DNA from: Fimbriimonadaceae bacterium
Lineage (GTDB): Bacteria; Armatimonadota; Fimbriimonadia; Fimbriimonadales; Fimbriimonadaceae
Length of the DNA stretch: 64,000 nucleotides
NCBI GenBank assembly: GCA_024710805.1
Contig: JANJUB010000073.1
Location: 38,713-102,712, forward strand
Reading direction: 5' to 3'
This document shows, piece by piece, positions 1-8,792 of the stretch; positions within the stretch are counted from its first letter, which is position 1, and each line of letters opens with the position of its first letter. Below the pieces are notes generated by a model. The model was given only the letters and a program-made list of their open reading frames with translations. It searched no databases and had not been told where the DNA came from. Made by a program: the position numbers and the translations under genes.

Positions 1-29
1 CCTTAACTCGATGTTCTTCTCACCGCTGC

Positions 30-449
30 CTATCTTCTGCCGTGCACATCGACAGCCTCACGGAGACGCTCGACGTCCGGTTCAAGGATCCAACCTCCAT
101 TGCCCATAAGGAACGCACAAGCCCGCTCGACCCGATCCTTTGCGGGTCCCCACTCATCTTCATAGCCATGCATGAAGCACCGGCTCTCATCGGGGTCGGC
201 AAGTAGATTCAGGGGGATACTCTCAAATGGAATGCCGTAGAGTTGACAGCCCATCCAATCTGGGCCTGCGTCCACGCTCACTCCCACATCCAACTGCAGG
301 TAGTCGAGCGGGCGCTCCCAGTAAGCGTACAGGACCGCGTTTCCCTTGTGTCCGAACATGTGCGTGAACATCGGATGGTGCTTGCATTGGACGGTAAAGC
401 CCTGTTCTTCGAGCAGATTCTTCAAAGGCAGCAGGGGGGAGTTCATCCT
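30..449 (-). CDS. Hypothetical protein, putative immunity-like family; start taken at internal MNSPLLPLKNLLEEQGF
   Basis: ORF 30..527; the N-terminal part (GAGAIVPRNR) overlaps a dispersed repeat, and homology to the 63454..63861 product begins at MNSP. Shared motifs QLYGI.FE..PL and FL...W.L.PDIER. Confidence 0.6.
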   Translation of the reverse strand, partial: RMNSPLLPLKNLLEEQGFTVQCKHHPMFTHMFGHKGNAVLYAYWERPLDYLQLDVGVSVDAGPDWMGCQLYGIPFESIPLNLLADPDESRCFMHGYEDEWGPAKDRVERACAFLMGNGGWILEPDVERLREAVDVHGRR

Positions 450-479
450 AGCTTGGGTTATAGCCCCATCCGAACGGTT

Positions 480-561
480 GCGCGGCACGATCGCACCCGC
501 GCCCATCGTGACCTGGTCCTCGATCACTCAAGCGCTGTAAAACACCCCCGCGCGCCTCGTG
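480..561. repeat. Two partial copies of the dispersed GCGCGGTACGACGGCCCCCGCGCGCCTCGTG element
   Basis: gcgcggcacgatcgcacccgcgcccatcgtgac at 480..512; cccccgcgcgcctcgtg at 545..561. Confidence 0.6.
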
Positions 562-600
562 CTTCCAGTGATCCCATGGAAGCTTGTCCCATCGCTCACA

Positions 601-2028
601 ATGGTAGGCGTGGTTCAACTCGCACCGCTCGACCTGGCCATCGTAGGCGTGTTTCTCGCCGCGTTGTTGGGGCTGGGGCTGTCGGCGCGTTTGCGGAGCC
701 AGGACGCGGTTGGATTCATTGCCGCCGGGCGGGCACTCACCCTGCCGATGTTCGTCGCCACACTCGTGTGCACGTGGTACGGCGGCATCCTCGGCATGGG
801 CGAGTCGGTGAGCTACTTCGGCCTCGGCACGTGGCTACTGCTCGGGCTTCCCTACTACGTGTTCGCCGCGATCTATGTGTGGCGGCTTGCCGGTCGGGTG
901 CGGGAGTCGGACCAGATTTCCATCCCCGAACGCTTGCGGTTGCGCTACGGTAACGGCGTCGCCCGGGCCGGGGCGGGGTTGCTGTTCGCGCTCGGCGCCC
1001 CCTCAGCGCATGTCGTCATGCTGGGAACGCTGGTGCAGGTGCTGACGGGGTGGTCGTGGCCGATCAGCCTCGCCGTCGGTCTGCTGTTCGGACTGTCGTT
1101 TTTGATGAAGGGCGGACTGCTCGCCGACGTGCGGGTGTCGGTGCTGTCGTTCGTGGCCATGTATGCGGGGTTCGGAGCGATCCTCATCTACTGCCTCACC
1201 CAGATGTCTTGGGGCGAGGCGGTTGCCAAGCTGCCTTCTCCCGAGATGCAGACCTTCACGGGGGGCCAGGGCCCGATTTCGATCCTCAGCTTCTTCCTAT
1301 TGGGCGCATGGACGCTGATCGACCCCGGATTCCACCAGCGCGTGGCGAGCGCGGGATCGGTCGATGTCGCGCGTCGCGGGCTTATCGTCTCGATCTTCTG
1401 CTGGATGGTGTTCGACCTGCTCTCGATCGGCACCGGCGTGTACGCGATGGCGATGCTCACCGAGGTGCCTGGGAACTTGGTCGCGATCTACCCCTTGTTT
1501 GGAAATCAAGTCCTTCCTGATGGGCTCAAGGCGCTGTTCCTGTGCGGGATGACGGGCACGATCGTCTCCGCGCTCGTTGGCTATGCGCTCGTCAGCGGAT
1601 CGACGCTCGGGCGCGATCTGTGGTCGGACGGGCGGGACGACGCGAAGACGATGTTGAGGGTGCGCATCGGCATCGCAATCGGCGGCCTAGTCGCGTACCT
1701 GCTGGGGCTGGCGATCCCCAGCGTGAAGGACCTTTGGTACAGCTGGGGGGGCTTGACGGTGGGCTCGCTGCTCATTCCCACGCTCTTGGCCTACGACCGG
1801 CTGTGGAAGTCGAGGCTTACTTCGGGTTGGATGCTCGCTTCCCTGCTCGCCGGCGCGTTCGTCGGGGGTGGGTTGCTGGCTTATGGGGTCAGGATCGGCA
1901 ACCCGTTTCTGCTGGTGGAATGGGCTGGCCAGTCGTTCAGCATCGGCACGCTGTTGCCGAGCCTGATCGCGAGCCTTGTCGTGGTGGGAATGGGAGAGAT
2001 GGCTGCGCGAGGACGCCCGACGATCTAG
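601..2028 (+). CDS. Sodium:solute symporter (SSS) family transporter
   Basis: Many TM helices, SSF-like N-terminus and G-rich segments; ORF 559..2028, start at 601 (MVGVVQLAPL) preferred because upstream sequence overlaps a repeat. Confidence 0.8.
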   Translation: MVGVVQLAPLDLAIVGVFLAALLGLGLSARLRSQDAVGFIAAGRALTLPMFVATLVCTWYGGILGMGESVSYFGLGTWLLLGLPYYVFAAIYVWRLAGRVRESDQISIPERLRLRYGNGVARAGAGLLFALGAPSAHVVMLGTLVQVLTGWSWPISLAVGLLFGLSFLMKGGLLADVRVSVLSFVAMYAGFGAILIYCLTQMSWGEAVAKLPSPEMQTFTGGQGPISILSFFLLGAWTLIDPGFHQRVASAGSVDVARRGLIVSIFCWMVFDLLSIGTGVYAMAMLTEVPGNLVAIYPLFGNQVLPDGLKALFLCGMTGTIVSALVGYALVSGSTLGRDLWSDGRDDAKTMLRVRIGIAIGGLVAYLLGLAIPSVKDLWYSWGGLTVGSLLIPTLLAYDRLWKSRLTSGWMLASLLAGAFVGGGLLAYGVRIGNPFLLVEWAGQSFSIGTLLPSLIASLVVVGMGEMAARGRPTI

Positions 2029-2096
2029 GCAATCGCCCAATCTACCTCTACCACCGCAGAGGGTCGAATCGTGTGCTCGGCGGGTATCTTGAACCT

Positions 2097-2828
2097 GTGA
2101 AGTTCTGCCGCTTTGAGTTACTCGAAGACCCGGGCACGCCCCGCACGGGCATCGCCTACGAAGGGCGCATCTTCGAGACGGATGGCACCAACTCCATCGG
2201 CGTTCACGAAGCCCAAGAGGTTCGGCTGCTGCCCCCGATCGGGCGCCCATCGACGGTTCGGCTGTTCCGACCCGGCGAGATGGCTTACGATTACTTGAAC
2301 CCGATGGTGGTGTTCGGGCCGAACGAAACCCTCCTGATGCCTCCTCATGCCGAGCGAATCGGGATGTTGCCCGCGCTGGCCGTCGTTGTGGGAGGAGCGG
2401 GGGCTCGGATTCCCGTGGCTCAGGCCGACGACGTCGTCCTCGGGGTCGGGTTGGCCAATGTGTTCACCACGCTGCGCGACCACGGCGGACGCGCGTTCGA
2501 CGTGGGAACGGCGATCGGCCCGGCGATTACCACGCCTGACGAGTTTGCCGAGATCAGCATTCGGCCGGGCACGGGCATGGTGTACGAAGACGAGGTGACG
2601 ATCATCCGGAACGGCCACGCGGTCGTGAGCTTCCAGTTGAGCGAAGCCGGGGCTAACCCTGCTCAGGCGATCGCGCACGCGAGCGAGTCGTGTGCCGTTG
2701 CAGAAGGGGACTTGATCCTGCTCGCACTGGGCGATCCGGTGCTGGCGCTAGAGCCTGGCGAGGAGATTCGCCTGTCGAGCACGAGGATCGGAGTGTTGGC
2801 AACGCGTCTCGCGGTTCCCGAGCCGTAG
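2097..2828 (+). CDS. Fumarylacetoacetate hydrolase family protein
   Basis: GTG start giving MKFCRFELLEDPGTPRTGIAYEGRIFE; FAH-like fold features (NYxxH-like region, GLANVFTTLRDHGGRAFDVGTAIGPAI). Confidence 0.75.
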   Translation: MKFCRFELLEDPGTPRTGIAYEGRIFETDGTNSIGVHEAQEVRLLPPIGRPSTVRLFRPGEMAYDYLNPMVVFGPNETLLMPPHAERIGMLPALAVVVGGAGARIPVAQADDVVLGVGLANVFTTLRDHGGRAFDVGTAIGPAITTPDEFAEISIRPGTGMVYEDEVTIIRNGHAVVSFQLSEAGANPAQAIAHASESCAVAEGDLILLALGDPVLALEPGEEIRLSSTRIGVLATRLAVPEP

Positions 2829-2879
2829 GGCACCCGCCGGCCTCAGGGCCAGTTCTTCAACCGAACTCCTCCACCCCGA

Positions 2880-2907
2880 AACAAAACGACCCCGCCGGAG
2901 CGGGGTC
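2880..2907 (-). terminator. Rho-independent terminator downstream of flagellin
   Basis: gaccccgccggagcggggtc hairpin followed on the minus strand by GTTTTGT. Confidence 0.8.
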
Positions 2908-2938
2908 ATTTGACTTGGAGGGTCATTCACCAATGAAG

Positions 2939-4393
2939 CTAGCCACGCAGGAGGTTCAGGATGCTCTGTGGCCCCTGATTGGCCTGCGCGAGAACGGACA
3001 TGCCGCTTTCGCGAAGGATTTGGAGGCGGGTTAGCGCGGTGATCTCGCTTGCCATGTCGGCGTCGCGGATCTGACTCTCGGAGCTGGTGAGATTCTCGTT
3101 GGCGATCTCCAGAGAGCGCGAGGTGGACTCGAGGAAGTTCTTCTGGAACGAGCCGAGTTCGCCGCGCATTCGGGCCAGTTGGGTGATCGCGTCGTCGATG
3201 ATCTTCATCGCGTCAGCCGCACCCTGCGGCGAAGTGACATCGAGGTCAGCGAGCGACTTGCCTGTGATCGCACTGGTTCCCAGCCGAGAAGCGAAGACAA
3301 CCGGCATCGAGAACGTTGTGCTCTGGTCGCCATTAGGACCAATCTGGAACCGAACTGCGCCAGCGGTCATCGATCCGAGCTGACGGGCGGTCGCGGTGAT
3401 GTTCGCATTGCCGTTCTCGCTCAGCACGATCGAGTTGCCGGTTCCGTCGCTGAGGAGCAGACCGGACTCGTTCGCGCTTCGGCCACCCGTGAAGGTGACG
3501 GTAGCGAGGCCTTCAGACGTCATCATCGAGACGTTGAACACACCGTCCACCCCGGTCGCCGAGGCTGAACCGGCGTTGTGGATGATGTTCGTCGTGTCGA
3601 AGAGGTCGATCTCGAACTGCGAACCGTAGTTCGTCTGCGTCAGCACGACGGTGACCGGACCGGTGCCCGTGAGCTGGGCATTCACACCGGTCGTGCCCGA
3701 GACCGCGTTGATCTTGTTGACCAAGCTCGAAACCGTCTCGGTGCCGTCGGTCGTGATCGCGTAACCGTTCACGACGAACGACCCAGGCGTCGTGACGATC
3801 GCGCTTGAGCTGGCAAAGCCCTTGCCGAGCGTCACCGCGGCCTTGGTGGATTGCGTAACGCGGGCGATGGTGATGGGGCCATTCGCGACGGTCTCGCCGT
3901 TGAACGAGCTACCCATGTAAATCGAGTTCGCCAAGGAGTTCGCGGTGATGTTGGCAACGGCGCCGGACGTGCCATCGAGCAGCTTCTTCTGGCCGAACGT
4001 GGTGTCCTTGGCGATGCGGTCGATGCTCTGAAGCGTCGATCGGATCTGGGTCTGGTTGGCTTGAAGCGTGGCCGCGTCGACAACCGCGGTGTTGGCGGAG
4101 TGTACGGAAAGCGCACGCATGTCGCGCAGAAGCCGCTGGACTTCGTCGAGGGCCCCTTCCGCGGTCTTCGCCATGTTGATCGCGTCTTGCGAGTTGCGGA
4201 TGGCTTGTCCGATGCCGCGCAGTTGCGAGCGCATGTTTTCGCTCACGATCAATCCGGCGGGATCATCCGCTGCGGTATTGATGCGCAGGCCCGTGCTGAG
4301 ACGGGTGATGGTGGTTCCCATCTGCCCATCTACCGTGCCCAAGTTGCGAAGGGCATTCATCGCCGAGACGTTTGTGTTTATCTTGAGGCTCAC
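2939..4393 (-). CDS. Flagellin
   Basis: Conserved N-terminus SLKINTNVSAMNALRNL..TTITRLSTGLRINTAADDPAGLIVSENMRSQ and C-terminus SQIRDADMASEITALTRLQILRESGMSVLAQANQGPQSILNLLRG; GTG start. Confidence 0.95.
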   Translation of the reverse strand: MSLKINTNVSAMNALRNLGTVDGQMGTTITRLSTGLRINTAADDPAGLIVSENMRSQLRGIGQAIRNSQDAINMAKTAEGALDEVQRLLRDMRALSVHSANTAVVDAATLQANQTQIRSTLQSIDRIAKDTTFGQKKLLDGTSGAVANITANSLANSIYMGSSFNGETVANGPITIARVTQSTKAAVTLGKGFASSSAIVTTPGSFVVNGYAITTDGTETVSSLVNKINAVSGTTGVNAQLTGTGPVTVVLTQTNYGSQFEIDLFDTTNIIHNAGSASATGVDGVFNVSMMTSEGLATVTFTGGRSANESGLLLSDGTGNSIVLSENGNANITATARQLGSMTAGAVRFQIGPNGDQSTTFSMPVVFASRLGTSAITGKSLADLDVTSPQGAADAMKIIDDAITQLARMRGELGSFQKNFLESTSRSLEIANENLTSSESQIRDADMASEITALTRLQILRESGMSVLAQANQGPQSILNLLRG

Positions 4394-4496
4394 AGTGCGG
4401 CACTCCCAGGCTTTTTGCGGGTTTTTTGCACCCAGCATGGGAGATCATCGGCAATGTGTGGAATAAGTTTAGGTTTCGCCCTTGAAAAACCTCGGA

Positions 4497-5591
4497 CTAC
4501 TTGGGAGGCAAGATCGTCACCGCACCAATGCCCGGCTTGATGAGCCACCAGCCACGGCTCTTCTTGAGGACGTCCGCGCCGCGGACCGATCCTCGGCCCA
4601 CCGGAACCCAAAGCTGCTTTCGTAGGTTCGGCGAAAGCTCGAGCACGATGCCTGTGCCGTAGTTCTCCACGGTTCGAATCACGCCTTCGGCAAAGTCCTT
4701 CGCCTGAGTCGATCCGGTGTCGCGCAACATTGCTGCATACACCCGAGGCGGGAAGATCTGGTCGAGCAGCAGGTTCAATCCGATGTACGCATCCATCGCC
4801 GCCGCACCCGTGCCTTCGAGGAGTCCGAATTGGGGACCCTCGTCGGCAGTCTTCTGTACGAGCGGATCGACGTGGACCTTGACCCACGCGTCGAGTTGTT
4901 CGAGGGTGGCATCCATGGCATCGATCGGCTCGATGCGCTTCGCCTTCATCTCATCGCGAAGGTAGCGCATGTACATCTTCTCGCCGAGATAGCCGTTGCC
5001 CCAATCCTCAGGTTCCTTGAAGCCACCCACGGCGGGAAGCGTTGCATGGCCGTACTCGTGGGCTATCTCGCGGGCCATCTCAACCGGATTCTTGAAGCTG
5101 TTCAGGTCGTAGATGTAGATCGTGTTAACTCTCTTGACGCCGGTCGGATCGACATCTTCGTCGAACAACTGCTCGCCGCCCGGGTCTCCACCCCAGCAGA
5201 GATACACGTCCACCGTGCCGTTGTTGTAAACCTTGGCGTGCTCCAGCGAGAAGCGAATGGCGTTGTTCTCCCACAGGCGAAGCAGCATTCGCACGACCTT
5301 GGGTGCCTTATCGTTTTCTGCTTTGCGCTCCTGCGAGAACACCCGGAATCGAGCCTCGAAGGGCTCCTTGTTCGCTCCGGATCGCCGCGCGAGTCCACCG
5401 ACGACCCACTCAAACAACAGAGGCGCGGGCGGATCGCCGAACTTCTTGGGGCTCGACTTCGGCGTGCTCATCTTCTCGTCTCGGATGAAGATCGCGAGCC
5501 GGGTCGTCGGCTTCTCGGGGTCGCCCACGTAGAAAACGCGCGAGGCGGCTTGGTCTTGTATCCAAGCCGAAGCGAGGAGGAGGCTCAGCAC
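4497..5591 (-). CDS. Secreted hypothetical protein with metalloprotease-like HEYGH motif
   Basis: 364-aa ORF with N-terminal hydrophobic segment and EIAHEYGHATLP. Confidence 0.7.
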   Translation of the reverse strand: MLSLLLASAWIQDQAASRVFYVGDPEKPTTRLAIFIRDEKMSTPKSSPKKFGDPPAPLLFEWVVGGLARRSGANKEPFEARFRVFSQERKAENDKAPKVVRMLLRLWENNAIRFSLEHAKVYNNGTVDVYLCWGGDPGGEQLFDEDVDPTGVKRVNTIYIYDLNSFKNPVEMAREIAHEYGHATLPAVGGFKEPEDWGNGYLGEKMYMRYLRDEMKAKRIEPIDAMDATLEQLDAWVKVHVDPLVQKTADEGPQFGLLEGTGAAAMDAYIGLNLLLDQIFPPRVYAAMLRDTGSTQAKDFAEGVIRTVENYGTGIVLELSPNLRKQLWVPVGRGSVRGADVLKKSRGWWLIKPGIGAVTILPPK

Positions 5592-5592
5592 G

Positions 5593-6534
5593 TTAGTGGC
5601 CCTCCGCCTCGAGGAATCGTTCAGCCTCGATCGCGGCCATGCATCCCGTGCCGGCCGCCGTCACGGCTTGCCGGTAGACGCTGTCCGCGACGTCACCGGC
5701 GACGAAGACTCCGGGGATCGCGGTCTTCGCTGTACCCGGAACGGGCTTGAGATAGCCGAGATCGTCGACTTCGAGGATGCCTCGGAAGAGCTCACTGTTG
5801 GGCTTATGACCGATGGCGATAAACACGCCGTCAAGGGGAAGTTCTCGCGTCTCGCCCGTCACGGTGTCCTTGAGACGAACACCGGTGACGTGCTTAGCCG
5901 GCTGGTCTTTGCCGAGGATCTCGTCGATCGCCGAGTTCCAGATCACTTCGATCTTCTCGTTGGCAAGCACGCGGTCCTGCATGACTTTACTGGCCCGGAA
6001 CTGGTCGCGGCGGTGAATCACGTACACCTTGGACGCATGGCGGGTGAGGTAGTTAGCCTCTTCCATCGCGGTGTCTCCACCACCCACGACCGCCACGGTC
6101 TTGCCGCGGAAGAAGAAGCCGTCGCAGGTGGCGCATGCGCTCACGCCGTGACCGCCATAGGTCACTTCGGATTCCAGACCGAGCCACTTCGCCTCGGCAC
6201 CGGTTGCGATGATCACCGTGCGGGCATGATGCTCGGTGTCGCCCGTCCAAACGCGGAAGGGTCGCTGCGAAAAATCGACCTTGGTGACCATGTCGAACAC
6301 GACCTCGGAACCAAAGCGCTCGCACTGCTTGCGGAAGAGCTCCATCAGATCGGGACCCATCACTCCATCCGGAAATCCCGGATAGTTCTCGACGTCCGTG
6401 GTGATCATCAGCTGCCCGCCGGGTTGCGCGCCAGCGAAGATAATCGGGTTCAAACTGGCACGCGCGGCATAGAGCGCGGCGGTGTAGCCCGCGGGGCCAG
6501 AGCCAATGATGATGACGTTGTGAAGGGTCGCCAT
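5593..6534 (-). CDS. trxB: Thioredoxin-disulfide reductase
   Basis: [70 protein letters not shown]. Confidence 0.96.
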   Translation of the reverse strand: MATLHNVIIIGSGPAGYTAALYAARASLNPIIFAGAQPGGQLMITTDVENYPGFPDGVMGPDLMELFRKQCERFGSEVVFDMVTKVDFSQRPFRVWTGDTEHHARTVIIATGAEAKWLGLESEVTYGGHGVSACATCDGFFFRGKTVAVVGGGDTAMEEANYLTRHASKVYVIHRRDQFRASKVMQDRVLANEKIEVIWNSAIDEILGKDQPAKHVTGVRLKDTVTGETRELPLDGVFIAIGHKPNSELFRGILEVDDLGYLKPVPGTAKTAIPGVFVAGDVADSVYRQAVTAAGTGCMAAIEAERFLEAEGH

Positions 6535-6547
6535 AGACTCCGTCAGG

Positions 6548-7078
6548 TTACCCGGCAGGGCGGGGTCGGGCACGTCCGTGAAGGGTGATCGCCTGGCTCT
6601 CGACGACGACCCGTTCGAGGAGGATGTCGAACGGCAAGTCACCCACATCGAGCACCGGATTGATCTGCTCGAGCTGTCCTTGAATCATGCCCTTCGCCAT
6701 CGCCAAGCCCTCCACTTCCTCAAGCTGAACAAAGAGCTGCTTGCCCTCTCGGATGACCAAGCTGCAGACGGCGGTCGCCCGAAGCTCGACAATCACTTTC
6801 GCCGTTGCCGAGACCTTGACGAGGCCGGCTTCGATCGCAACCGCGAAATCGCGGAGGCCGCCAGGTGCCTCGTTGTTGAGGAAGGCGGCAAGGTCTTCGG
6901 CGGCCACGGTGGCCTTGATCGTTCCCCAATCGGCAAGGGTGACGTTTAGCGGGTCCGAACTGACTGTGGCATCCGCCGCGTCGATCACCACTTCCTGCAC
7001 GAGAAGCCCCATGGGGAGGCGTACGCGCTTCAAGGTCGAGGACAGAGTGCCCACCGTTACGTTTGCCGAGTCGGCCAT
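6548..7078 (-). CDS. DUF2993 (LmeA-like) domain protein
   Basis: 176-aa product resembling the DUF2993 lipid-binding-like family. Confidence 0.6.
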   Translation of the reverse strand: MADSANVTVGTLSSTLKRVRLPMGLLVQEVVIDAADATVSSDPLNVTLADWGTIKATVAAEDLAAFLNNEAPGGLRDFAVAIEAGLVKVSATAKVIVELRATAVCSLVIREGKQLFVQLEEVEGLAMAKGMIQGQLEQINPVLDVGDLPFDILLERVVVESQAITLHGRARPRPAG

Positions 7079-7212
7079 ATCCCGATCCTACCGTGCCCAT
7101 CCGTCCATCTGGGCCTGGGGACTCATTGACAGCATGGCCAGAATCTGGTAGCATCTTTCTCACGAACCGGGCGCGTTCCCCATGGGCACCGCTTGCCGGA
7201 ACGGAGATAGGA

Positions 7213-7620
7213 ATGGCTCTTAAGATTCTGGTTTGCGACGACGAACGCCACATCGTGCGCCTGATTCAGGTGAACCTCGAGCGACAGGGTTACCAAGTGG
7301 TAACCGCCTTTGACGGCAAGGAAGGCCTCGAGAAGATTCGGTCCGAAAAGCCGAACCTCGTTGTACTCGACGTAATGATGCCTTACATGGACGGCTTTGA
7401 GGTCCTCAAGGCCCTGCGCCGTGAACCGGAGACCGAGAGTCTCCCGGTCATCATGCTTACGGCCAAGGCGCAAGATAAGGACGTTTTCGAGGGTTACCAC
7501 TACGGGGCGGACATGTACCTGACCAAGCCGTTCAACCCGATGGAGCTGGTCACGTTCGTGAAGCGAATCACCCAGGGCCAAGACGGCCCCGACGGTGGAC
7601 CGAAGCGCTACGAGCTCTAA
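7213..7620 (+). CDS. Response regulator receiver domain protein
   Basis: MALKILVCDDERHI...VLDVMMPYMDGFEVLKALR...MLTAKAQ...YLTKPFNPMEL. Confidence 0.95.
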   Translation: MALKILVCDDERHIVRLIQVNLERQGYQVVTAFDGKEGLEKIRSEKPNLVVLDVMMPYMDGFEVLKALRREPETESLPVIMLTAKAQDKDVFEGYHYGADMYLTKPFNPMELVTFVKRITQGQDGPDGGPKRYEL

Positions 7621-7643
7621 GCTCACGATTTTTGATTCCACAG

Positions 7644-7677
7644 ACCCGCGGGGCGCTCGGCCCGGCGGGTTTTTTTC
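7644..7677 (+). terminator. Rho-independent terminator
   Basis: acccgcggggcgctcggcccggcgggttttttt. Confidence 0.85.
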
Positions 7678-7723
7678 ATTTTCTTGCGAATTTGTTTGCG
7701 TTTTCCAAATTGTGTGTTATCAT

Positions 7724-7758
7724 GTGAATACGTATTCACGCGGTTGTGAATACGATTC
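7724..7758. promoter_or_regulatory. Putative LacI-family operator: palindrome GTGAATACGTATTCAC plus adjacent half site GTGAATACGATTC
   Basis: Perfect 16-bp palindrome immediately upstream of a lacI-like gene; second half site at 7746. Confidence 0.7.
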
Positions 7759-7769
7759 TCGGACCGCCA

Positions 7770-8792
7770 ATGAGGGTGACGCAGCAGGATATCGCAAGAC
7801 TGGCCAACGTCTCGCAAGCGACGGTGAGCCGGGTCTTGTCGGGTGACGCCCGCGTCGAAACCGACATCAAGGACCGCGTTATGGCGGTCATTTCCGAGAC
7901 CAACTACCAGATCGATGTTCGGGCGCGTTCGCTTCGCAGCAAGCGCACCGGTCTCATCGGGCTGGTCGTCAAGCGCCCGCCGGGCGGACTCAACGACGAT
8001 CCCTTCTTCGCAAATTTGATCTCCCACATCATGGACTTCCTGGCGGGCAGGCCGTACCACCTGTGCGTCGAGATGGTGTCGTCGGCATCGAGCCAAGAAG
8101 CGGTTTACGACGAGCTGCTCCGCACCCGGCGAGTGGATGGGCTCATTCTCGTCGAGAGCGAAGCGAGAGACGAGCGCATTCTGCGCCTCCAAGCCGAGGG
8201 ATTCCCGTTTGTGCTCATTGGCAATCCGGTCGAAGAACGAGAAAGCACGATTTGGAGCGTCGACAACGACAACGTTCTGGCCGCCAAGACCGTGACCGAG
8301 CACCTGCGTGAGGCGGGTTACCAACGCGTCGGACTTCTCGCGGGCCCGAAAGGCATCACCGTTTCCGACGATCGAATCGAAGGCTATCGCCAGGGCATGT
8401 CCGGCAGCGATTGCGATGACCTGGTTTGGCACTGCGACTTCGGTTTCCTCGCCGCCCGCGACACGGCCTCGGACATTTTGCGGAACCCCTCTCGCCCCGA
8501 CGCCCTGCTCGTGCTCGACGACTTCATGGCGATGGGCGTGGTCCTCGCGGCCCGCGGCCAAGGACTCGTCATCCCCGAAGACTTGGGCGTGGCCAGTTTC
8601 AACGACTCCAGCCTATGCGACTTGTTTGAGCGAGGATTGACCTCGGTCAGCCTGAATATTCCGCAGATCGTGCGCACCGCTTGCGGCCGGTTGCTGAAGA
8701 TCATCGAGGACAAGCCGATCTACGGGCCGCGCCGGATGATCATCCCGACCGAGCTTTGCGTCCGCGGCTCGACCACTCGGAGGGACGTCTAA
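7770..8792 (+). CDS. LacI family transcriptional regulator
   Basis: MRVTQQDIARLANVSQATVSRVLSGDARV HTH and periplasmic-binding-like domain. Confidence 0.95.
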   Translation: MRVTQQDIARLANVSQATVSRVLSGDARVETDIKDRVMAVISETNYQIDVRARSLRSKRTGLIGLVVKRPPGGLNDDPFFANLISHIMDFLAGRPYHLCVEMVSSASSQEAVYDELLRTRRVDGLILVESEARDERILRLQAEGFPFVLIGNPVEERESTIWSVDNDNVLAAKTVTEHLREAGYQRVGLLAGPKGITVSDDRIEGYRQGMSGSDCDDLVWHCDFGFLAARDTASDILRNPSRPDALLVLDDFMAMGVVLAARGQGLVIPEDLGVASFNDSSLCDLFERGLTSVSLNIPQIVRTACGRLLKIIEDKPIYGPRRMIIPTELCVRGSTTRRDV

